Positions 1 through 6,621 of a DNA stretch of 10,288 nucleotides are shown here, piece by piece; the stretch's first letter is position 1; each line of letters begins with the position of its first letter. The notes beneath the pieces were generated by a model. That model was not told the DNA's origin and made no database searches. It was given only the letters and a program-made list of their open reading frames with translations. Origin of the DNA: Euperipatoides rowelli. Its lineage: Eukaryota; Onychophora; Udeonychophora; Euonychophora; Peripatopsidae. The DNA is taken from assembly GCA_003024985.2 (NCBI GenBank), contig PXIH01S0006512.1; one strand, written 5' to 3'. Both the position numbers and the translations under genes were made by a program.

Positions 1-277
1 CCCCCCATTTCCCCCCAAGCGAATGATAAGAGCGCATGCGCCTTTGCTCGGCATTTTACTACGGTATTTCAATTGATTACTATTATTTTTGAATAGAATT
101 TACAAATATATTTTCTAATAATCGGTATTAATTTGTAATTGACGTATCATATTTTAAAAATATAGGAATTAAAAATTATTCTAAACATTATCGACTTTAA
201 GTCAATGCAATTCTAATTGCAGTATATATATATATACTATACATATTAAAAAAAGTTTCGATTTTGTAAAATCTTCC
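1..277. other. AT-rich non-coding segment
   Basis: No ORF or recognisable RNA gene. It opens with C-rich runs (two CCCCCC blocks at 1-16) and a GC-rich palindrome, GCGCATGCGC at 32-41, which equals the core of the NRF-1/Ewg binding consensus. In an isolated non-promoter context this may be chance. A (TA)n microsatellite occupies about 222-237. The rest is AT-rich sequence with no assigned function. Confidence 0.6.
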
Positions 278-368
278 TTAACCTACGAGCGGGTACACAC
301 AAATTTTTAACTTGCTGTCGCTTGTCGTAAATTTTATGATTCATAGAATACTATGTATAAAAATTTCT

Positions 369-403
369 AAATATGTGTAATAATGAAATTATTACACATA
401 TTT
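369..403. repeat. Perfect 16-bp inverted repeat (hairpin)
   Basis: AAATATGTGTAATAAT at 369-384 is exactly complementary to 388-403, with a GAA loop. It lies about 90 bp inside the left end of the TTAA-flanked element. The centre of the hairpin (AATAATGAAATTATT) is conserved in the related element at 4357-4371, where the outer stem is degraded. Confidence 0.85.
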
Positions 404-404
404 A

Positions 405-671
405 TGTTCTATTTATCAGTAATTTTAATATATAAAGAAAAAAAAATCCAACAAACAGATTTCATTTTATGATTGTTTCTAAATGTCACATTCATTAGGC
501 CTAAATTTATTGTATGTCCTGATAATACATTGTTAAATATTTCAAAATCTATAACAGATAGAAAAAAAACATAATAGTATTTTTTGTTCTATTTTTTGTC
601 AGGAATTTTATTATATAAATAAAAAAAAAATTCCAACAAACAGATTTTGTTTTATGACTATTTCTAAAAAT
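405..671 (+). repeat. Internal direct duplication, two ~80-bp copies
   Basis: Copies at about 405-487 and 585-671 share TGTTCTATTT at the start, a central block containing CCAACAAACAGATTT, and a TTTCTAAA end, with scattered substitutions. The period is about 180 bp. The duplication lies wholly inside the TTAA-flanked element and probably reflects an internal rearrangement of it. Confidence 0.75.
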
Positions 672-1142
672 CGGCTGTTAAAAAAAAAAAAATTGCCAGT
701 TTATCTTACATTTTCCTTTACTATTTCTCTGTCGTTGGAGATAGGATTTTTTTCTTTTGATTTTTGAAATCTGCAATAAATTCTGATTTTAAAAATATAT
801 AAGTTCATTCATAAATGTTTTAAAATATTTCCATTACACTACCTGAAATTCAATATTATAACATCAGTGGGTGCGTGTCGTAAAATTTAAGTCTGGGCAT
901 TTTTCTTTTTACATATAATTTTTAAAAAAATATATAAAATGGGCTATGTGCATGGTAAAAACTAAACAATATTGTAGTGAGGAGTTTTAGGAATACTAGG
1001 CAGAGATAAACCCATAAGACCATACATATAGACACATTTTATAAAAAATTGAATTTGTCGTAAAATTTACGACTGCATGCTCGCTGGAAGTTTAAATTAA
1101 AAAATAAATAAAAAATTGAAACTGCAAACATTGAACATTTAA

Positions 1143-1259
1143 ATGCCAATTACACAAGCATCAGCTGCAGATGATTCAAACATAACAGATGAGAGCGAAT
1201 TAATACCTTTCATCGACTATATGGGTGATCCTGACTGGAATACATTTTCTAATTGTTAA
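1143..1259 (+). pseudogene. Possible 38-codon coding scrap, family not recognised
   Basis: An ATG-to-TAA reading frame of 38 codons starts 48 bp after the TTAA that closes the upstream element. Its composition is unusually protein-like for this AT-rich neighbourhood: acidic and mixed, with ITDESELIPF followed by a DYMGDPDW stretch, rather than the Lys/Ile/Asn/Phe-rich translation typical of random AT-rich sequence. After the stop, the downstream frames degrade into lysine-rich AT translation. It could be the N-terminal remnant of a transposase or an isolated decayed exon. No domain, catalytic motif or splice sites support either reading, and chance cannot be excluded for so short a frame. Confidence 0.2.
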
Positions 1260-1557
1260 AATACTAAAATGGACCAAATTGAAGCCTAAATGTACTGAAA
1301 TATTAAAAAAAAAAAATGTTAAAAATATAACGTTATTTGAACTTATCACTTACTTATACACTAATATTGGTATAAAAAACATGAAACAGGTACAATTAAT
1401 AAAATATAAAAGATAGAAAATACCAATAACAACAAAAACATTATAACAAATAAACATTTTAAAAGTATTTGGTAGCATAAATAAACAACGTCTAAACTCA
1501 CCTAAAGTTTTTCAACAAGAGCCATTTTAGAATTACTCACTACCTAGAAAAAACATC
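1260..1557. other. AT-rich non-coding segment
   Basis: The sequence is A-rich with short open frames of low-complexity composition. I saw no repeat ends, RNA genes or conserved motifs here. Confidence 0.6.
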
Positions 1558-1621
1558 TAGGCATGCTCAGAATATTAGCCATGCTTAGGCATGATCAGAA
1601 TTGTAGGCATGCTCACTAAAT
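1558..1621 (+). repeat. Short 18-bp minisatellite (TAGGCATGCTCAGAAT-like)
   Basis: There are three 18-bp copies at 1558-1575, 1586-1603 and 1604-1621. A 10-bp partial copy (TAGCCATGCT) at 1576-1585 sits between the first two. The core AGGCATGCTC, present in copies 1 and 3, matches the p53-family half-site pattern RRRCWWGYYY; copy 2 (AGGCATGATC) deviates at one position. The repeat itself is clear. Any protein binding is inference. Confidence 0.75.
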
Positions 1622-1802
1622 TAAATATGTTTCAAATTATCGATAATGCAAGTCAGGCACGTAAACAATAGTGGATTTCTGGGAAACTCTAGCCAGAACA
1701 CAAAAGTAAAATCCTCCTACTTGTTGAAAACGGAAATATTTGTTGTTCACCACCAGTTCCGTTTTACACAACTTTTACTGTAAATAAATATATACTGTGT
1801 AT

Positions 1803-2231
1803 CAGGGATTCCCAACCTTTTTGTACCCTAGACTAGAGCACATTCTAAAATACCGGTAAGCCGCCGGGCACCATGTATATTTTCCGTAATACCGAAAATA
1901 TATGCTCAGTTGTCGAAAACGTGGTAGAATCTGGATTGTATCGTCTATATTTAGACATTTCTCAACTATCCCCATCACTACTCAATTCGGCCGTCTGCGT
2001 GCATTGCACTCAAGTTCGTCTGCGTTAACTTGGCACAAAAGGTAGAATTAAAAAGGTCAATTTACAAGAAAACAATTGTCTAAAATTGTTTACATAATCA
2101 CTCACAATCTAAATAAATGGGATCCGGGCTCCGCCAAGTTAACGTGGACAACCTTTTTTGATTTTGTGGACAAACAGTTGCCGGGACACACAAATTGGTT
2201 GACGAGCGCCATGGTACTTGCGGGCACAGGG
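1803..2231 (+). mobile_element. hAT-like transposon remnant (CAGGG end), right end uncertain
   Basis: The left end, CAGGGATTCCCAACCTTTTT, is typical of hAT-superfamily terminal repeats in animals. The interior is more GC-rich than its surroundings and has a 12-bp inverted repeat, CGTTAACTTGGC at 2023-2034 against its complement at 2133-2144. Near the right side is GCGGGCACAGGGTTG, which resembles the inner part of a complementary hAT end (expected to read ...GGTTGGGAATCCCTG) but lacks the final bases. The 8 bp before the left end (CTGTGTAT, 1795-1802) nearly match TTGTGTAT at 2232-2239, 7 of 8. That would fit hAT's 8-bp target duplication, but the right terminus there is not a clean inverted repeat. 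No transposase is encoded. Confidence 0.5.
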
Positions 2232-2239
2232 TTGTGTAT

Positions 2240-2989
2240 ATGATAATTAATCAAAAGTACAGGAATATAAACAACTGAGCTTTATGCCAAGCTGGTCCTA
2301 GAAAAAAATATTTTGAAATTAATAATTAGAAATAAATATTTAATAAAAAATAAGATTTAGCATTTTTACATCGAATTTGAAAAAAAAAATCCATTGGAGA
2401 AATTATATAAATTTTTCACATGATCTTTTTTATATAATTTAACAAAATTAATATTTCTTATTCTGACATTCTCTTTTTTTTTATGCAGCAGCCTCGATTC
2501 TTAAATAAACCCCTTTATAAAAAACTGAGGGGGAAAAAAAGTACCCTAATAGTAAAGTGTCAAAGTGGATTTAAATGCCTTAATGGATAGACGATAGTGG
2601 CCCATTCAATTTCTATTCTAGAAAATATCTTAGAATTTTTCTTCCCATTAATTGTGAATTGGCTTTTAAAAGTATTGTATATCCTGGTTACAAGCTTTCC
2701 CATTAAATAAACCCTCTATCCCAAGGATGAAAACCTCCTTGCTCTATCCTGAATCGTTTTTTTTTTTTTTTTTTAAATATACTACGCCATCTGTAATTCA
2801 AATTACTCATTCATCAAAGGGAACTCCAACTTTATAGCTTTTTGAATTCATGAAATACATTTTTGTCATTTTTTTTAAGACTATCCATTTTTGTTTAGCT
2901 CACTCCCCCAACATGCCATCTGCTTTTTATTAGTAGGCCAAATTTAAAGACCCTGCTATTCAACTTAATAGCCTTTTACTTCTTTTTAA
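2240..2989. other. Non-coding segment, no assigned function
   Basis: The first part is AT-rich with short A/T runs. After about 2500 the sequence becomes more mixed in composition, including a run of 16-18 T around 2758-2774. No ORF of interest, RNA gene or transposon end was recognised. Confidence 0.6.
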
Positions 2990-3200
2990 TGTTAAATCAC
3001 CTGCCAACTTTTGACCTTTGCCAAGGGTTAAAGTTTAAAGGTCACTGTTAAAGCCATTAAGAATAATCATGAAAAGAACAATGTTAAGAAAGAATAAGCA
3101 GGAAGTGCTATCATTTACTTTAGACTCTCATCACTGGGGGGAGCTCTGTAAAGATAACAATCAAATGAGTCTAAGATTAATTTATGTTTTTAAAGAGCTT
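2990..3200. promoter_or_regulatory. Candidate cis-regulatory or conserved non-coding patch
   Basis: This stretch has higher complexity than its flanks and packs several transcription-factor-like words. An everted pair of nuclear-receptor half-sites, TGACCTTT (3012-3019) and AAAGGTCA (3037-3044), is separated by 17 bp. A Sox-like AACAATG follows at about 3078, then a GATAACAAT word and an AP-1-like ATGAGTC downstream. An open frame from 3069 gives no recognisable protein and runs into poly-Phe. Clustered short motifs are weak evidence on their own, so the regulatory role is inference. Confidence 0.2.
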
Positions 3201-3925
3201 TTTTTTTTTTCAATATACAGTAAGTCATGTTTACTCCCCCCCTCCCTCCCTTTTTCATTTAATAATTAAATGCTATTTTTACTCCATTGTAAATAAAAAA
3301 TCTTTTTATTTATTATTTTACTTAAATCTTTTTTTTTCCTTGGGGAGAGAATTGTCATTAATTCCTTCCTCACCATTAGGATATCATTAAATTTTCATTA
3401 GAGTAGGTCACCCATTGCTGTTTAGAATACAGGCAGAATAAAACAGTTTTTTTTTTTTTGTTAATCTTTAAGATCGGAATAAGTTTGAAAATATTTAAAT
3501 AAGAAAGAAATAAAATTGCTTACAAAAAGCAACAGAAGTGCAGGTATTTATTATTCATGACTCTACACCAGAAGTGCTTGCTTACACTGCCAGGATGACT
3601 GGACAATTGAATATGATATATTTAGTGCATTGTGTTTAAGTTTTACAATAATTGAGAATAATCTCCAATTGTTAAAGTTAAACATTCAAAATGTACAAAA
3701 CAGCACATTTATCCAAATTATTGTAATATTTTTTTGAATATTATATATCTTAACCCCTTCCACTTCAGGTCAAAAAACAAAACTTGTGCTGTATATTCAA
3801 TTTTTGTTTTTTCTTCTGTTTATTATTATTAATGGTTTAATTTTATATAAAAACAATTTATCTACAGTATCTTTCAAACGATATGAAAGTCAAAAATTTT
3901 TTAGTAAAATGCGTTAAGAAATTTA
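3201..3925. other. AT-rich non-coding segment
   Basis: The segment holds T-tracts, a C-rich patch at about 3236-3251 and AT-rich filler. No coding region, RNA gene or repeat boundary was recognised before the Harbinger-like end at 3926. Confidence 0.55.
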
Positions 3926-4236
3926 GGCCCCATTCGCATGGACAGTAATTTCATCCGTGGTTGAGCCGCGTCTCAACCACAGATAAGGTTTTTGTGTTCT
4001 GTGTTAAAGTTATCCACAACTCAGCCAGGTTTGGACATGCGAACTCAATCACAGCTCAGCCGCGGATAGTCTAATAAATTTGTAAATAACAGGAACCGGA
4101 AATAATAAAAAAAAACTATGATTTCCCTCATCCATAGATCTTATCAATATGGTGCCTTTAACAAAACAAAATCTATCGAAGATAATTTCACTTATATCTA
4201 TTTGGAGATATATCTTGCAAAATCAATACTATTTAA

Positions 4237-4440
4237 CCTTCGAGTGCTCGCGCACCCAAATGTTTAACATGAATAGGCACTTGTCGCAATTTTTGAGTCT
4301 CAGAGAATTATATATGTATTAAAATGCAATAACTACAAGAACTTTTAAATATGACTAATAATGAAATTATTTCTCACATCTATTCTATATTATGTTAAAG
4401 TCGTTACTTTTTTTGTTCAGTTTAGATATTTACAGTAATA
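4237..4440. mobile_element. Truncated copy of the TTAA-type element, nested
   Basis: TTAA at 4233-4236 is followed by CCTTCGAGTGCTCGCGCACC, similar to the left end of the element at 282. Further shared landmarks occur in the same order: CTTGTCG near 4280 (321 in the first copy), AGAATTA/AGAATA, and the 15-bp AATAATGAAATTATT at 4357-4371 (379-393 in the first). Homology fades by about 4440 and no matching right end was found, so the copy is 3'-truncated or diverged. It sits inside the left half of the Harbinger-like element. Confidence 0.45.
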
Positions 4441-4519
4441 CTAATTTAAAATTAGACTATATCATAAATTCCTACAATTAAAACAAATCTTCAAATGCTA
4501 ATATGTGAAGGGAAATTTG

Positions 4520-4803
4520 TAAAATTAGTCATTTTTAAATCCATTTTATGGATTTTATCTTTGTAATTTTCTTAGTAGCAAATAAAGTTTGCTTGAAAAA
4601 AAAAAAAGACGTAAATATGTATTGAAGAAAGCAAGTCACGTAAATAACAAAATTATATAATGCTAATATTATATAATTTTGTGATATAGGCTACGTTTGC
4701 TTTCTACAGTATTTTACGGCGCTTTTTTTTCAAGAAAACTATTTGCTACTAAAGAAAATTTACAAAGATAAAAGCTACAAATGGAATCAAAAATTACTAC
4801 TTT
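4520..4803. repeat. ~280-bp imperfect palindrome (foldback)
   Basis: The left arm (about 4520-4661) and right arm (about 4668-4803) are inverted copies separated by only GCTAAT. The innermost 15 bp (ACAAAATTATATAAT, 4647-4661, against 4668-4682) are exact. Outer landmarks also pair, for example AGTAGCAAATA on the left with TATTTGCTACT on the right, and TTTATCTTTGTAA with TTACAAAGATAAA. The arms differ by scattered indels and substitutions, so it is not a recent assembly artefact of identical arms. It sits at the centre of the Harbinger-like element and suggests an inverted internal duplication. Confidence 0.85.
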
Positions 4804-5243
4804 ATAAATTCATTTTTCTACATTCTAAGTATTTCTGTTTGTGAGTGTCATTTGCTGTAAATAAATTATATTGATAGCATTTCATAAAAGCTGGCGTTCT
4901 TTTCTTTTCCATTATACAATAATAATATAGTGAAAAAAACAACAGCCACGATCTGACATTTTGAAACCAAAAAAAAAAAAATAGTGCTACAAACGGTGTA
5001 ATAACGAAACACCAACACGGCTCAACCGCGGATGAGCCAAGATCGTGTTCGCATGGACATTGATTAAGTCTCAACCACAGCTCAGCCAGTATCAAGAAGG
5101 ATGGCTCAACCACGGTTGAGCCGCGGATGAAAATGTCCATATGAATAGTAATATCCACAGCTAAACCGTGGTTGAGCCGCACGCGGATAAAGTGTTCATG
5201 CGAATGGGGCCTTAGTGTGGTTGCATAATACAGTACGTCTCTG

Positions 5244-5717
5244 GGGGTAAACTGCACTATCGTACCGTTTTAATTTCAATAATTTAAGAATTTATTTTCA
5301 ATAATTTAATACCGTAATTATTTATTTCAATAATTTAATTTAAATCTGGTATTTTTTTTTTGATTTTAACATTTAAATAATTAAAAATTAATTTTAAATG
5401 GATAGTGGGTTTGTGTGTTATTTGGGAGTCTAGGCACTAAACTGTTTGTTTCAAACTAGCATCTGGTTCTGAGACTTACCATTGTCTGAGATCCAGACGC
5501 TGGTCATTGAGATTTCTATCTCATTGGTTTGTCTAATAAGAGCCTAATCCCGCAATCCATTTAATTAATTTTTAATTATTTAAATTGTTGAAATTAAAAA
5601 TTACCACATTTAAATTATTTAAATTAAATGATTGAAATTAACCGGTACAAAAATCAATTATTAAATTATTGAGATTAAATGATTGAAATTAACCGGTACG
5701 ATACTGCTGTTTATCCC
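5244..5717. mobile_element. Long-TIR DNA transposon, possibly Mutator- or Merlin-type MITE
   Basis: The outer 24 bp (GGGGTAAACTGCACTATCGT... on the left) match the complement of the right end at 21 of 24 positions. Looser inverted homology continues inward for roughly 150-160 bp on each side, including AATTTCAATAATTTA and TTTAAATAATTAAAAATTAAT blocks. The ends are embedded in a 10-bp direct repeat, CGTCTCTGGG, at 5236-5245 and 5717-5726. It overlaps the ends, so the target duplication is about 7-10 bp and the exact boundary is ambiguous by one or two bases. Long TIRs with an 8-10 bp duplication fit Mutator-like elements, and Merlin (8-9 bp) is an alternative. The right arm also contains a tandem pair of GATTGAAATTAACCGGTAC at 5630-5648 and 5681-5699. 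No protein is encoded. Confidence 0.7.
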
Positions 5718-5774
5718 GTCTCTGGGTATATATGCATATGCAATTTCTATATATCCACTAAGGCACTTTTTAAG

Positions 5775-6380
5775 TACGGTGCCACTTTTTAAGAAAGTTC
5801 TAAAAGTGATCCTTGCAATAATCATTTAGTTTAACTTCTGTAGTAGGTAAGTTGTTGGAATCTATTATAAAGGATTTGGTTATAGTTTAATTTAATAAGA
5901 ATTCTTTGCTTGGTACGTCACAACATGGATTTAGGATTAAAAGATCATGTCTGACTAATCTTTTAGAATTTTATGATGAAATTACTAGTTTAGTGGATGA
6001 GGGTAACGCTGTTGATGTAGTTTTCTTAGATTTTCAATAGGCTAAGCTTTTGATAAGGTAGCTAGCTCATGGTAGATTAGTAGATAAATTAAAAGTAAAG
6101 GTATTCAGGGAAATGTACTAAATTGGATTCGATTCAAAATTGGTTAAGTGAAAGAAAACAGAGTAGTGTTATTAATGGAAAATTTTCTAGTTGGAAAGAA
6201 GTGTCAAGTGGGATTCCACAAGGGTCAGTTTTAGGACCCTTGCTTTCTTTTAATATTTATTAATGAGCTGGATGTTAATATTATAAGTAAAATAAGTAAT
6301 TTGCTGATGATACTAAATTAGTTCGTAGAGTTAATAGTTTTGAAGAGGGATTATTGATACCAAGTGACTTGGATAAATTA
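5775..6380 (+). pseudogene. Non-LTR retrotransposon reverse transcriptase relic (Jockey/CR1/L2 group)
   Basis: Conceptual translation with frame changes recovers the RT core in correct order. VPLFKK begins near 5780, LTSVVGKLLESIIKD comes from about 5834, and QHGF plus RSCLTNLLEF starts at 5918. Motif A, VVFLDF, has its aspartate at 6029-6031, then GIPQGSVLGPLL begins at 6210 and the catalytic FADD box lies at 6300-6311 before TKL. These are hallmarks of LINE reverse transcriptases that copy RNA into DNA at the target site. The copy is dead. A TAG at 6038-6040 replaces the usual Lys after motif A, and there are frameshifts just after it, between the QNWL and ERKQ region and its flanks, after GPLL, and before FADD. 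Homology stops at LDKLQ (about 6380), where a hAT-like CAGTGGCG end begins. Neither the endonuclease domain nor the 3' tail is present in this window. Confidence 0.88.
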
Positions 6381-6621
6381 CAGTGGCGTATTTAACACCT
6401 GGGCAAGTCAGCAAATGCTGACCTGGCCCCCATGTGTTTTTTAGTGTTTTTATTTAGATACAGCACACAATTCAAAGTAATCTATCTTTGACTTTTCTCC
6501 CAACTTTTGTATTTTCTTTTCCATTCACACTGCAAAAATAAATAACTTTATTTCTTAAAATGATTCATATTATTGTTTTAATAAATAAAATTTTTTGTCA
6601 TTTTTAATGAGAATAAAGAGC
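6381..6621 (+). mobile_element. hAT-like left end interrupting the LINE relic
   Basis: CAGTGGCGTATTTAACACCT at 6381-6400 begins exactly where reverse transcriptase homology ends, and CAGTGGCGTA is a common hAT terminal sequence in animals. A short inverted pair, GTCAGCA/TGCTGAC, lies at about 6407-6424. No complementary TACGCCACTG end or 8-bp duplication was found downstream, so the right end is missing, diverged or outside recognisable range. The tandem array that follows may belong to this element. A GGGCCC-containing patch near 7221 could be part of its right side, but this is speculative. Confidence 0.4.

Larger units (their letters stand above)
278..1095. mobile_element. TTAA-flanked piggyBac-type non-autonomous element
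   Basis: The unit is bounded by TTAA at 278-281 and TTAA at 1092-1095, the target duplication typical of piggyBac-superfamily transposons. The ends are imperfect inverted repeats: CCTACGAGCGGG at the left and, on the complement, ACTTCCAGCGAGC at the right. Inside them a 13-bp motif, GTCGTAAATTTTA, occurs at 324-336 and inverted at 1061-1073, with another near copy at 877-890. A perfect 16-bp hairpin lies at 369-384/388-403. No transposase ORF is present, so this would be a MITE-like derivative mobilised in trans. The TTAA motif is frequent in AT-rich DNA, so the assignment rests on the inverted motifs and on the similar sequence at 4237. Superfamily placement is inference. Confidence 0.5.
3926..5211. 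mobile_element. PIF/Harbinger-like non-autonomous transposon, with nested rearrangements
   Basis: The element is bounded by perfect 15-bp terminal inverted repeats, GGCCCCATTCGCATG at 3926-3940 and its complement at 5197-5211. TTA lies immediately outside each end (3923-3925 and 5212-5214). A 3-bp TWA duplication with GGCC-type ends is the signature of PIF/Harbinger elements. Both subterminal regions carry many short copies of GGTTGAGCCGCGG or its complement CTCAACCACGG in both orientations, probable transposase-binding repeats. The core contains a 280-bp foldback palindrome and a fragment resembling the left end of the 278-1095 element. No DDE transposase or Myb/MADF-type protein is recognisable. 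A minus-strand frame ending at 4802 runs through the subterminal repeats, and only its last ~36 codons could be a relic. The length (1286 bp) is far below autonomous copies. Class assignment is strong on the ends and inferential on the family. Confidence 0.8.

Noticed and set aside
32-41. GCGCATGCGC as a functional NRF-1 promoter site
   Set aside because: A single 10-bp match without a CpG-rich promoter, transcription start or nearby exon; noted only as a sequence feature.
1225-1416. 63-codon open frame
   Set aside because: Lys/Ile-rich AT translation crossing an A-tract. It overlaps, in another frame, the more protein-like 1143-1259 scrap.
3195-3212. Acceptor-like T-tract ending in CAG near 3222
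   Set aside because: The following sequence (TAAGTCATG...) offers no supported exon and no donor pairs with it.
3069-3390. Two overlapping open frames
   Set aside because: Both run through T- and C-homopolymer tracts giving poly-Phe and Pro/Ser stretches; no domain seen. The upstream part is kept only as a possible regulatory patch.
3752-3765. TTAACCCCTTCC as the left partner of the GGGGTTAA at 8671-8678
   Set aside because: Only about ten terminal bases agree, the inner sequences differ, and the span of nearly 5 kb would include several independent elements; probably coincidence.
4802-5257. 151-codon minus-strand open frame
   Set aside because: Its first half translates the Harbinger-like terminal and subterminal repeats and runs past the transposon end, so it cannot be one natural gene. 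Only the last ~36 codons could be a relic and they show no motif.
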